Part shown: piece by piece, positions 23,305 through 35,248 of the stretch | How positions within the stretch are numbered: position 1 is the first letter of the stretch | How the letters are laid out: each line of letters begins with the position of its first letter | Assembly: GCA_032690845.1 (NCBI GenBank) | Contig: CM064427.1 | Span: forward strand, 12,225,501 to 12,289,500 | Length of the DNA stretch: 64,000 nt | DNA from: Eleusine coracana subsp. coracana | Taxonomy: Eukaryota; Streptophyta; Magnoliopsida; Poales; Poaceae | Direction: 5' to 3' | Program-made: the position numbers and the translations under genes | The notes under the pieces: generated by a model | Databases searched by the model: none | Told to the model about the DNA's origin: nothing | What the model saw: the letters and a program-made list of their open reading frames with translations, nothing else

Positions 23305-24990
23305 TTCGAAATGTATCACTGCTTGTCGATGATAAGATACTTTGTTTTCATCAGCCTCCGATTCCCTCTTTATTCGTAGCACAAACCGAAGTCTCTATGT
23401 AGTGAAACAGCCTCCCGCATATCTACTTGCTTGTCATTATAGATAGTTTAAAGTTAAAACGTAATCAGTCGAGAAATAGAGCATACATACATAGCACACA
23501 GAGCATATATATATATTTTTATATAATCATCACAACTATAATCGTGACTTACCCCACAAAAGAAAGCTATAAATTGTCACTATGGATGGATATGAAACAA
23601 AGGGTACGATCCAAATGATTTTTCTTCTTTGTTATTCCAGAAATACAAGTTATATCCTCTATCCTCTCCATTTCCAATTACAAAATATATTTAATGAATA
23701 CTGGATTTTTTTCAAGAATTACCAAGAGAATAATGTAGTACTAAATAAGTAAAATATATGTAGATATATTTTTAGTATAAAACACACAATATTGTCTGTA
23801 AATTTGTGTTAGTGTGCTACATGGCATGAGTTCAGCGTGATGTTATTAATTTATTATAACTATGAGATTTTACTATAAAAATATGCTTTTTTTTTTAGAA
23901 AAGGGACTATAAAACAATATGTGCTTGCACGTACTGTAAGAAAACTTTTCGTACATGTAAGTTCATTTTTAGCTAGTTACATTTCCATATGTAGCAATAA
24001 AATTCTACTGATAATGATGCTAAAAAAAACAATATGTGCTTGCACGTACTGTAAGAAAACTTTTCGTACATGTAAGTTCAATCTTCTTGTGGTTAAGTGT
24101 TTGAAGTGTCTTATTGCCTCATTCCACATAAATTCTACTGATAATGATGCTAAAAAAAATCAATTAGATGTGTGGCAGGTATCGAGCATCTGATTCCATT
24201 CAAGAGACATATAAAAGTCATACTTTTGGTAACAGTGTGCCCATGTCCATTTTACCATAATAAAATGATTCAGTTGCTCAACATTTATGATAAAATCCTT
24301 AGCTGTTTCTCGTTCATGGTGCAATACTACTTTCCTGACTTTTGGATTTATCTTAAGTTGTACAAAAGGAGTTTTGGAGTTGAAGATTGGACAACTCTGT
24401 TCATTTGATCGAATGAAATTATGTGAAATAATTGGCAATATTGCTAATATATTGCAGTTGATGGTGTCAAAATTTGAGACTCGGTAAATGAACATGTTAG
24501 TCAAAATGTTTCTTTGTATGACTTTAGTAAATGGTTAGGTTAGTCAAAGTCTTACCATTAATTGGGACCCTAAGGATGACAAATTCTCACCTACAGGAAT
24601 ATAATCACTGTAGTGTTCTGCTTAATGCTGTAGGAATATGAGAGCAGAACCATATCGATCAATTTAGTTTACCAAGTCATCTCGATGGAGTGAGAACACG
24701 TCATGTTTGCATAAACTGCTTACATATTACAATTTTATGGGATTTGTGTAGGTTGCTTCCTCTTTCATCTAGTAGGATATGATATTACTAAAAAAATGAG
24801 AAGGGTAATGGGACATGTCACTTCTTGCCGAAACATCCAGTTATACAAAGCCATATAAGCACTTGTGAGCGGATTCGAGACGCCACGGGTGAGAGGATTC
24901 TCCTAAAATCTATTGTGTGTCTGTAAAAGTAGAAAATACCACGGTTTGGTGCAAGCCATTGAAAAAATTGCGGCTTAGTGCTAGAATGGC
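23305..24990. other. AT-rich intergenic, no gene seen
   Basis: Apart from the direct repeat at 23911-24160, no coding frame, RNA gene or complete transposon could be supported. Confidence 0.55.
23911..24160. repeat. Two-part direct repeat, spacing 115-130 bp
   Basis: A 50-bp word (ACAATATGTGCTTGCACGTA onward) occurs at 23914 and 24029. A 30-bp word (AAATTCTACTGATAATGATG onward) occurs at 24000 and 24130. The alternation A-B-A-B suggests one tandem duplication followed by small indels between the words. Confidence 0.88.
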
Positions 24991-26620
24991 GCTAATACTA
25001 TTGGTTCCTTAAATTGCTCTTATTAATCTTAATGTAAATTAGGAAATTATTTCTACAGACATTAAAAAATATAGACATATAAAGTAAAGCACATGTAACC
25101 CTATGATTTAATTTTGTGGGAGAAAATGAACTTGCCTTCATAGTTCTGAAGCATGTTCTACTCAACAGCTTGATTAAGCTTGAATGTCTAAGGCAAGATC
25201 GAGTGGACTCAAGGCGCAATGTGTAATAGGCATCAAATTTTAGCTTAAGAGGAAACATCCACAAATAAAGCGAAGTCATCAAGAACTACAAGATAATATT
25301 TGTACCCTGAGATGCTAGAAAATGACGAGGTCCAAAGGTTATGGATTAACTCAAATGCTTTACTAGTCGAGGATGGTTGGTTCAAAGTCATCGTGTTGAA
25401 AGTGTACATCAGGTGCTACGGGTTCTCAGGATAGTGTCCTCGGAGCGGCAAGAGGCTAGTACGAAGGTACAACTAGTGGCCACAGGTCATAACGAGGTGG
25501 GGGTAGTGTGAATGTCGTGAAGGCCATAGGGTGATGGCCAAGAAGGCTTTGCAGGGTGCGACGACAATGGCTAGGCCACATGTGGATGGACCCAACCGAG
25601 GGATGATGGAAGGAGGGCCACATCCCCTAGACCAAAGCTGACACATCTAAGCGCGAGCCTCCGAGGGCCAGATTGGCCATGACTGCTGTCTTGGTTGTTG
25701 TACTTGCAACATTGGTTGTTGCCACCATTGTGTGGATGCGGGGGGTTGCTAGGGTTGCCGTGGGGCTATGACAAGCCCTGATCACCGTACTAGGAGAGGC
25801 CCAAGGGAGCTTTAGATCCCATGTTGCATTATCAGCATCAAACTGTTGATAATGATGGCGCATTATCAGCATCAACTGTGACCTCCTCGAGGAGAAGTGT
25901 AGACTGGACGTTGCAGAATGATGACACGGGACACTGTAGAGATGGGCATGCGCAAGTGGGTGTAGCGTATAGGCATCAAAGGGTGTTGAGAATGAAGAGC
26001 TTGTCAACGAAGGGCATGCTGACACCAGCGAGTTCATCCGTGATGGTCTTGTGCTTGCGACTGTTGTCCTCCATGGACTTTGACCCCTAGATGAGACCAT
26101 AGAAATCTTGCTCGAGGTAGATGGCACATGTGTTGGTATTATCGTGGAAGAGGTCTTTAATTAGTTCCCAGAGATGACGTGCTCAACAACATCGGAGTCC
26201 ATGGCCATTGTCTAAAGATTCACAGAGAAGGCGCCATAGATCCAGGAAGGAGGAGGACACAATAATGCACATGATCATCAAGGGTGCATTCGAAGAGCTG
26301 AAGCCATTCATTGTAGTGGCCGGAGTGGAGGTCGAGATAGATGGAAACGAGCAATTGGATGTGGGTCAGGAAAATGGCTTTCACACAGAGTGCGAGCCTA
26401 GCACTGAGCTCGGCCTTAGCTAGGACAGCAACGAACTTCTCGGCCTTGGCAGCGACCGTGAGCTGAGTCATGGTGGTCGCGACTGGGCGATGGGGAGCTA
26501 GGGAATTAGCTAATAATTGAAAGACTAATGATACCATTAAGGTAAATAGGACAGTTGCACTTAGGCATTGCGTTAAGGGCCATTGGCATATATAGAGTAC
26601 AGGAACCATCACAGGGGATG
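24990..26620 (-). pseudogene. Decayed copia remnant: gag plus integrase fragment
   Basis: On the minus strand, gag homology is spread over shifting frames: DLHSGHYNEWLQLFECTLDDH near 26300, then TITDELAGVSMPFVDKLFIL near 26020, then NVQSTLLLEEVTVDADNA near 25880. These match the UBN2-type copia gag pattern. Further on, at about 25390-25260, the frame reads FELIHNLWTS, then SISGYKYYLVVLDDF, the start of the copia integrase core, then PLKLKFDAYYTL. Protease is not recognisable and the integrase is cut off near 25000. The order gag then integrase and the common strand indicate one old element with many indels. Confidence 0.72.
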
Positions 26621-27485
26621 GAAATGCAGTGGTCTAGCCTATTACAAGGAAGTAATATTCAGCCATGATCTTCTCTTTGGGGTGCAAGACACACATGCGT
26701 ACCGCGCATGGTACTGCACTAACAAAAACGTCATCAATCGATAATAGAGCATATGCAGCACACAGGGCATATAAAATACACAAAATGTGTTTTTATATAA
26801 TCATCACACCTATACATTGTAACCATTCATACTGATGGCCCAAAAGCAAGCCAAATCCCAGTCCATGATCATATCGGTACATTGGTAGGTAAGGTTCGAG
26901 CACACTCGAAAATAAACAAATCAAAAGTCACAAAAAACACACGCTTTTGCTGGTGAGCACAAGCGTATCTCACATGTGCACATAGACCCAAGCATGGGGT
27001 TCGATCGATGACGAATTCACAAAAGGGGAGCAGACCTTACTATCTGGGTTTTAGTCCATAAAACCATGCTCCTCACGGCTAGCAGTTTTAATCTTGTTTG
27101 CTTTGGTTCATATTCAAATTCAAACAATGGTTCTTTTATTCTTCGTATATAAGATCCCTTCTTTTATAAAATGAAAGTTATATATGGATGAAGTGAGGCT
27201 GTATGCAAACCTTGCCAAAGGCTGAAACCTGTTTCCATTATCTAAAAAAAGTATATGGATGAAGTGATTTCAATAGAAAGGTTGTAGGGTTAATAAAAAA
27301 GAATGTTCCACAAGTACATTCTCATTTCAATAGACTGTTCTAGCTTCAGTTACAAATTGTTTCAGATTAATAAAAAAGAATGTTCCACAAGTACATTCTC
27401 ATTGTTTAAAAAATGCATCTAAGACAAACACAAAATCAGTTAACTGAGAATTGGCAAATCTCAAGGAGAAACAATGCAACATCGG
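26621..27485. other. Intergenic with a short duplication
   Basis: No gene is seen. A word of about 38 bp starting TTAATAAAAAAGAATGTTCC occurs at 27290 and again at 27367, 77 bp apart. A preceding TTTCAATAGA word is also repeated, so the duplicated unit is somewhat longer and has diverged. Confidence 0.7.
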
Positions 27486-28252
27486 CTAGCGCATGATAGC
27501 CTGATTAGCATTTTCAGGATCAAGCGGCCGGATTTTTAAGGAAAGTAAAGCTTCTTCTTTTCTTGGATTTGCTTGTTTATCTCGAGAATCTGCAATGCAA
27601 TGAAGTGGTGAGCCAGAGATGGGCAGATCTGGTAGAAAACAAGGAGTGGATCGAGTGCAAGGAAAGGCCATACTACCTCTTGATCGACTTGCAATGGCTC
27701 GAACAAATTGGCTGCTTCGAGGACCTCAAAGAGCACGACCGCAGTCTGATAGGCCTCGGCGAGCTTCGCTCTGTCTACTTTGTCGGCCGCATTCTCAAGC
27801 GCCTGGATGTACCTCTTGTAGTACTGGTGGTAGAAGGATTGCATTTCCCTGCTATCGCTCGGTCTGGTCCTGCCCCCTATCCTATCGATCTCCCTGTCGA
27901 GCCTCTGGAGGAGGGCAGTCTTGAACTCGCGAACGCCACGGCCGTTGGAGGTGGGGTCGAGGCAATGGGCCTTCTCGAAGGCGTATATGCGACCTGGGTT
28001 GGTTCGTTAGTTGGTTGTTGCCATAGTTCAGGAAGCAGAATTAGCAAGTGCTTCCCCATGCATGCCCTCCCTCCTTGAATTAGACAATTGAAGAGAAGAA
28101 TACAAAAGATGGTCGATTGACTCACATCGGTATGCAACTCGTGGGTTGAATTCCTCCACTTCGTTGGCGACGTGTAGAATGGGAGCGATCTCGACGAGCG
28201 AGGAGGGGATGATCTCAGCTTTAGTGGACAATTCTCGGAATTTTTGCACAAC
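27486..28252 (-). pseudogene. Callose synthase N-terminal (Vta1-like) exons, 3' part of a chimeric gene
   Basis: Three minus-strand exons splice in frame: 28126-28252, 27677-27993, 27536-27589. They encode IIPSSLVEIAPILHVANEVE, then RIYAFEKAHCLDPTSNGRGV with FKTALLQRLDRE, then EMQSFYHQYYKRYIQALENA and AYQTAVVLFEVLEAAN. This is the N-terminal Vta1-like domain of plant callose synthases (glucan synthase-like). The glycosyltransferase domain and membrane helices (about 1900 residues in the family) are absent. Homology runs 17 residues past the TAA at 27536-27538 in another frame (IRPLDPENANQAIMR), so that stop results from a one-base loss; a TAG then follows. The first exon starts at phase 0, matching the upstream kinase exon (29132-29335), so these exons probably form the tail of that gene. 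Confidence 0.85.
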
Positions 28253-29131
28253 CTACACACATAATGAAAAACATAACAATTTATGAGGATTGTGGAAGAA
28301 TATCCATAGGACCGTTTGCGACCACCACTCTTAAAGCTTTGTTTCCTGGTCAGCCAAGCTTGTTTCGTTTACGAGGTAAACCGTTCGTATTTATCAAACA
28401 AAATGTCAAAATATAGGAAAGTTGGATCCTATTTTGGTTCATAAAAAAATCAAGGATTATATAGTGAAGCATATGTATCATGTATGAATTAGATACTCGT
28501 TTTTGTTTTTATTTTTTGCGAGGAGATACACTGTTCAGGAAATGTGAACTGTTATCAAAACCTGTTTTCTATATGTTCACACTTGTCACATGCATGTGTT
28601 TGCCAAAAGGGGCTAAAGGAGAAGTGGTAGGATGTTTTCTTTTGTTTGGAAGCTGAAAATAGCTTTGTATTTGTCGGTTGAGATTAGTGGGTGGATTTAA
28701 GTAACAGTGTATGCGTATATATCTCCTTTATAATCTGACAGTTCTCGCTTGGCCGCCCGACTGATTAAGGGCTTCGTTTCCGAGAAGCAACACTGGAGTG
28801 CTCACATTGGCTGGCCCGGCTGCTTAGCCAAAGATTCAGACAAAAGCAGATTGGTGAGCATCTATATGAGCAATTTAGTTTATTTAGGATAATAATACGC
28901 CTCCCTTCAATTCAAAAAAATATTATATTTTAAAGGCTGGAATTTAAAAGTGTTGAAACGCATTTTTATCCTATTAAATTAATTGGCCATGAGTATTTGA
29001 AATTTTGAATCCAAATGCACAACCATTGTGTGTTTGAAATATTATATAATCGAACAGGCTCGAAATGTGCTTATATAATTGCTGAATCCTTATGTGACAT
29101 CAGAAAAGATATTTGATGCGGATAATCATAC
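28253..29131 (-). other. Putative intron 6 of the kinase/Vta1 gene
   Basis: This 879-bp AT-rich stretch is bounded on the minus strand by a GTATGA donor and a TGTGTAG acceptor, both at phase 0. No start codon with coding-like sequence, promoter motif or first callose synthase exon is evident in it, which supports one transcription unit over two genes. Confidence 0.55.
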
Positions 29132-29600
29132 CTGATATAATGAAGAATTTGGGTCGTTTCTTGGCTCATTCGGGACAATAGTAGGCGTGTTATAAATCAC
29201 GGTTTCCATTCCATTAAGCTGATCGATTATATCACAGATAGTTGGCCTGTTCTTTGGGTCTTCATCGATACAATGTTATGCTATTTCAATGCAACTCTTC
29301 ATTTGTGGGCAATTTCCTTCTAACGATTCCTGCCACTGCATATTTCAGCACAATGTAAGGATGAAGCATGTATACGATGTAAACTGCTAATAAAGTATGT
29401 AGCACCTAATAATATATGCCCCATGTCATTATTGACTGTTTTTCAAGGATCCCTCAAGATATAGTGTGTGCACTCACACCTAGGAAATTAGGATATTCTT
29501 AGTGCATATGTAATCCATATTCCAGGGATTAATGGATCAGAGCAAATCACTCGAACCTTAAGGGACATGCAAGAAAATACCTAGGTTTTGACCATCCGAA

Positions 29601-32516
29601 TACTACTACAAAACATATTTTTAGTGGTGGACCGTAACCCACTTGAGTAATGGATTCAAAGTCCGCCACTGAGAGGGTCTATGAAAATCACTTTTAAAGG
29701 CAGTAGCGACATGTCTGCCACTACTAATTCATTAAAACACTATGAAAAAAGTAGCAGGGACGTCCGCTACTGCAAATCCACCCAATAAATTAAAAAAAAT
29801 ATGACCTCACATTGCTAGGAAGGGTCGTGCCTTGTCATCGGATATGTCTTATGAATTGGAGCCAAAGACTTGTGGCTGAGTGTTCTCCCTGTTAGCTTGG
29901 TCTCGACCCTCCTATTAGTATGGACGAGGATCCTTGGGCCAGCCTTACTCTAGTATGGACGAGGATCCTTGGGCCAGCCTTACTCTTATGAGCCGGTCTC
30001 CATCAATAGTTCACCATTTATTAAACGCACTATGTATAATGGCTTGGGCATAATGATGATGGTGTGCTCCATGTAACTCGAATATGTCAAACAGAGCAGC
30101 TAGGGCACCATGTTTTAAATGCAATATGACGGTCCTGATCTACCACGTGGACATAAGGAAGTATGTATTGTGTCATTCAATCACTGTAGACACACATTGT
30201 CCACCCTAACACTTTTGCCATGGGTATCAATATGCCTGCCTAGGGAAGCACGATTGTGGGAGAGATGGGGTTGGCACGACTTGCCTACTCCACATTAATA
30301 GGGAACCGTGGATCAAAGCCCTTAAGTTCATCTTGTAAGATTACTAAGTCAGGGTCGGGGTTCCATGGTAATCTGAGTCTCTGAGCTGGTTGGGGACCCA
30401 AATTGGTTGTGATTCTACCGTAACTACCACGATGGATCACAGGGCGAAGGAGGAGGTTACTCACCACGATGCCGCTCTTTATACTGCACAGGGCTACCAA
30501 TTTGACCAACCTTGTCGATGACAACTTCATCAACAACATGTCACCAAAGTGAACCCATTCGATGGGCTCGATAATGATGACACCAACACCCCCTCACTCC
30601 AAATTCCTCACTACCACAAGATCTCCTTTCTAATGTATATGATGACCTCTATCCTAGCTCAATCACTACGAGCATTGTCAGCAGGTAATTCATGACACTG
30701 ACTATGTGTTGTATGCCTCATACCACATGATCAGAGTCACCAAATAGTCGCTCATATGACTCAACAAGGAGCGCACATATCTTTGTCGCGTGCATTTTGC
30801 TCACTTAGCGACCCCCCCCCCCCACCATACACACACTCCTGCTAATCCTCTATGTGGGTTGGCGACTCTTGACCACACCTACACCACCGTGGATTACACT
30901 GACTCTAGTTCCTCACATTCATTGCTCATGGCTATAATCTCCATGAGTTGCAGTAGGTCAGCTTCTGATGAGTGGTTGCAGCTTTTAACCTACTGAAGAT
31001 AGAGGTTGAAACTTCAATAAGCCCGCTGACATGGAGGAGGCCATGAGCTTGGTGTGGATGTGTAAGCGTGTTAACATTGTGGCAGAGCACATGTAAGCTC
31101 TATGACCATTGGAGCAAGGAAACCTCAAAGATATTGTTTTGATGATTGAGTGGCCATGGTGTAACAAGTTGTGATGTAATATTCTATCTGTAATCGACAA
31201 TAAACTTGATTATTGGTTGCCTCAGTGTGATTGCTAATGACTCCAAGTATTAGATTGAGGAACTTGATGGAGATCGCGATGAAGGGATGAATGAAGACTA
31301 AGGATGAACTAGGACAAAGTTTATTGTGATTGGTGTAGTCGTTAGGTGCTTGAATTTATAGGAAAATTTGTACTATAAAGAGGGCATGACTCATTTTCCT
31401 TATGTCACGCTAGTCAGAGAGGAGTTTGCATGCTCAGTGTGTCTCTGCAGGATTATAATGGAAGTGGAGAAGAGGAGGAACCAATTGGATGAAGCTGGAA
31501 GCAAAATCAATGAGAGGACGAGAAGTTTCGGCTTGAGAGGACTCACGATGGATGAAGATGATAAATTCTAAATCATGGTGTGTATTGATATGTTTTACTA
31601 TCACAGATAATATGCAAGTGCAAGAAGATACATACTTCACTTGAGATTATTCCAAGTTGTTTTTATTTATTATTTTAATGACATACACAACAACAAATAT
31701 GCATTGTAGTGGCAGGCAAATGTGCACTGTATCGGCGGGTGAGACACCCGTCGCTGAGCTTCCGAAGCTAAAAATAAATTTGTTCAATGGCGGTTGACTA
31801 GAACCGCCGGTACAAATTGATTTACACCAGCGGGTGACATTGTGACCCCCCGTTATAGTTGATTTCTGAAAAAAAAATTGGTTCACCCCTAACCCCAGCA
31901 TCGAGATCCGCCACCGTGCCGTCGAGGTTCACCGCCCCTCACCTTCGGTTCTGCTCACCCCCCCGTTGTTTGGATCTACCACCGCCACATGCCGCCATGC
32001 GTCCTGGGGCACCGTCACACGCCGTTGCAGGTCGTCGTGGCCGCCCGCACGCTTTGGTGAAGGAGAGGATGGGAGGGGAGGCGACATGGCTGTGGTAAAG
32101 GAGGGGAGGGGAGGGGAGGCGGCATGGCCGAAGGTGGAGGAGGGAAGGAGAGAGGGGCGGCTAGGGTGGAGGAAAATGGTAGGATGGCAAGGGTTTGGGT
32201 AGTGATCGACCTTTTATTAGTATCAGTTGGGCCCGAAAAAAACACGCTAGGCCTCTTTTAGGGGCGGGTCATAATGTAGCCCGCCTCTAAAAATTGATTT
32301 TTAGATGCGGGTCATATTATGGTCCGTCGCTAAAAATATCTGTGATTTTTAGTGGCGGACTATAATATGATCCGTCCCTAAAAATTAACTTTTAGAGACG
32401 GTATCACTTTACGATCCGTCGTTAAAAATCATTTTATCACTAAAGCGGCAGACTTCTTTGAACTCGCCGCTACACGAGTTTTGGTCCCGCCGTTACAGTG
32501 CTTTTTTGTTATAGTG
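29601..32516. mobile_element. Non-autonomous CACTA element inside kinase intron 5
   Basis: The right end reads TTTTTTGTTATAGTG, whose complement CACTATAACAAAAAA pairs with the left end TACTACTACAAAACA (first base changed). Subterminal repeats with TTTAGTGGCGGAC and GATCCGTC(C/G) in both orientations fill about 29620-29780 and 32250-32500, as in CACTA elements. I cannot confirm a 3-bp target duplication. No transposase is recognised. The interior holds a 35-bp tandem duplication and a GC-rich patch (31900-32200), possibly captured DNA. It lies wholly within the intron between kinase exons 5 and 6. Confidence 0.65.
29916..29985. repeat. 35-bp tandem duplication within the CACTA element
   Basis: Two identical adjacent copies (29916-29950, 29951-29985) start TAGTATGGACGAGGATCCTT. 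Confidence 0.92.
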
Positions 32517-33354
32517 ATATGTGTACATTTATCTTCTAATCTGGTTCATTCATGGATAATAAGAAAAAAGGTAGGCAAGGGTTGAGAGGATTTTCTATTG
32601 TAAAGGTTCTTGAAATAGGTAGGTTTAGTCCCGACTTGCTTACTTTGGGTATTAGCTTATGTCTGATCTATCAAACAACTCCGGCCTCGAGCCTTCAACG
32701 TACATGAACATGGAGGCTTATGAAAATTGAACATGGTTATCACCAAATCACCACAGCATTGCTGCCCTATCATCCCCAATCGTCTGCGTGATCCCCGCCA
32801 TAACAAGGGCAGATGTATGCTACTTAAAATTCCTAGGTAAACTATCTTGGGTTCTCTACCCACCAATGAATCAGCCGACAGCACACATCACCGACGCTGA
32901 AGCTTTGGAGGATGCTTCAATATAGCCTGGGGTTGATTATGCCAACTTTATGCCACATCACCGACCCTGCCTGTCTCTCTTCTCCCCTACCTCGGTAGTG
33001 CAGTTTCTATTGGAAGCTATTCTATTATTAGCTTGTTGAGATTCTCATTCCTCTTTTTTCGTTAATGAATGCAAACTTTCATGTGGCGCTCATTTAGGGA
33101 AAAGGAATGACCTACACAAAATATTTTTTCATCTAGCTAGGTATATCATTTAATCAAGAAATATATAAAATGGTGCTAATTACATTGTCATTAATCACGC
33201 TATTCCCCAGCAAGAGTTTTATCATTATAAGGCCAAAACTGTATATATCCGACTTCGATGATATCTGTCCCTTCTCTACAAATTCTGGTGCAATGTATCC
33301 TCTGCAGGCAATAGGATAGTTTGATGAATAAGAGCGTAAATCTTATTTCCAAGA

Positions 33355-33403
33355 TTACAGTGTCCCAAATAGAGACTGATCTTACAGTGTCCCAAATAGA
33401 TTC
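33355..33403 (-). repeat. 27-bp duplication that copies an exon end and splice donor
   Basis: The word TTACAGTGTCCCAAATAGA occurs at 33355 and 33382. It covers the end of kinase exon 4 and its GT donor. Only the copy at 33382 leaves the frame open; use of the other would read through a TAA. Confidence 0.85.
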
Positions 33404-35248
33404 TTAGTGACCATTGTGGATATATTTCCATCAAAACACCTTGACATACTAAAATCTGTGATTTTCGGTTCTAGGTGAGCACCAAGCAACACATTTTCAG
33501 GTTTCAGATCCAAATGGTTCATACGCTGCTGATGAAGATAATGCAAACCCTGACATATTCCCTTAATTATTTGAAAACGCATATTCCATTCAAATCCATA
33601 AGATTTTTCTGTAAAAGTGAATAGAAGAAAACACTGAGAAAGGACACGAATATGAGTTCTTCATGATTCACTGAAAAAAGACTCGAGTATGAGCGTATAT
33701 ATTCATTAAAGTACCAAAAAATCATTTATTGATACTTGCTAATGTAATAAATGCTCCATTTGGGACATATTAATAACAGTGTCATGCAGCCATAATACAG
33801 GATTTGAATCACAATTATATATATACACATGAAATTGCTGAAGGATCTTAATCATGACTAATTCATATGTTTGTTTAATTAATTTGCATTTTTATTGTTG
33901 TGCAAATTTTAGAGAGGGAAAGCCACATTGTACTTGGTCAGGTTGAATATATTATTAAAATCATGATGCTTTTGATACATTGGAGCAATAATTCAGAAGA
34001 TTTAGTACCTTTAATATATTTCTGAAGGTTTCCATTAGGAACATACTCAAAACAGAGTAACCTTCGTGGCTCCTCAGCAACTACAAATTGTCTTCCTACT
34101 TTCATCATTTCACCTCGTGATTCTGCACAGTATCCTAGAAATCTAACAATATTCTTGTGCTTCAACCTAATTAGATTGCCAAATTCGTCAGAAAAATTCT
34201 TATCAAACAAATCAACCGGTGTGGAAAGCTTCTTCACAGCAACCATCCCGCTTCGAAGTTCTCCCTGTCTAACTTGTACTGTTAGGACTACCCGTATCAG
34301 TTTTATACAACACATAACGACTTGTCAAACAAATGAGAACTTAGCATACCAGGTAAACCACTCCAAAGCCACCTCGACCAATCACCTGACCAAAATTTTT
34401 GGTAATGGACTTTAGAACTGCATATGATATCTTTATCGGCTCAGCGCTTGTGTCGTTAAATACATGCTCTAGGTCATCAACATCACTTGCTTGCTCATAC
34501 ATTCCTGTAATTCAAAAAACCTATTGCATAAGGCTAACTACTTTCCTTTAAGACAAAGGGTAAATTGTTCTCTCTCTTGAGAAACTCTCAAAAGACAACA
34601 CAAAACCATTGGGTGTAACATTTTCAAGTACACTTAACTTATAATGGAAATACACACCGATGAGACCTGTGGAAATAGTTTGCAAGTACAAGATGATTCC
34701 GTGTGCACTGCAGCACAAATTTAAATTATATTTTTGCTAGAAAGATAACCGTTACTCTATTTTGGCATTGCTTAGCTTAAAGTTGACTTCGGGTGGTATA
34801 GTATTAATAAGAATAACAGAAATAATGTACTGGTGTTAAAGGGAAAGGAGTAAGAATAAAAAAGGTAAATCAATGAAAAGATATTAGAAAACTAACTCAA
34901 CCTTTAAACATCATGCTACCGGACATAACCCATATGGAATAGGTAAATAACTTAACCTTTCAAGCCTTTCTTCAATTTGTGCTTACATTCACAACACTAT
35001 ACATGGAAGTGAAATGCAGTTATAGATATTAATATGGATTGCTGTGCTAAAAAGCAATAGGCACCACGCCATACGTGAATGGAGGAGAAAATTAAATGAA
35101 GCCGCATCAACACGAAGAGTAAATAAAATTTTGTTGTGAAGTCCACAGCCTCACCTGCGGCGATTTTCCTGCTCCAGCAGCCTTGCAGGGTCTTGCCGCC
35201 TCCGAGCTCGTCCATAGGATCCATGGCAGGTGTGGCCGTCGGGTCCAT

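Larger units (their letters stand above)
29132..35248 (-). pseudogene. Cytoplasmic receptor-like protein kinase, 5' part of a chimeric gene, probably decaying
   Basis: Six minus-strand exons: 35155-35248, 34350-34504, 34009-34272, 33386-33608, 33184-33301, 29132-29335. The start MDPTATPAMDPMDELGGGK has no signal peptide or membrane helix. Kinase motifs in order are the glycine loop IGRGGFGVVYL, the lysine in MVAVKKL, the catalytic loop HLDLKPENVLL (HLD in place of HRD, a non-RD kinase), the metal-binding motif as DFS in place of DFG, then LFGTLGYIAPEF, SDIYSFGLI and the C-lobe segment CIDEDPKNRPTICDII. Most exon phases agree. The exon 2/exon 3 junction is one base short. Exon 6 has an in-frame TAA at 29276-29278 where a Gln codon (CAA) would fit. 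Exon 6 ends at phase 0 and can splice to the callose-synthase-type exons. It resembles grass stress or defence kinases; the substrate is unknown. Confidence 0.8.
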
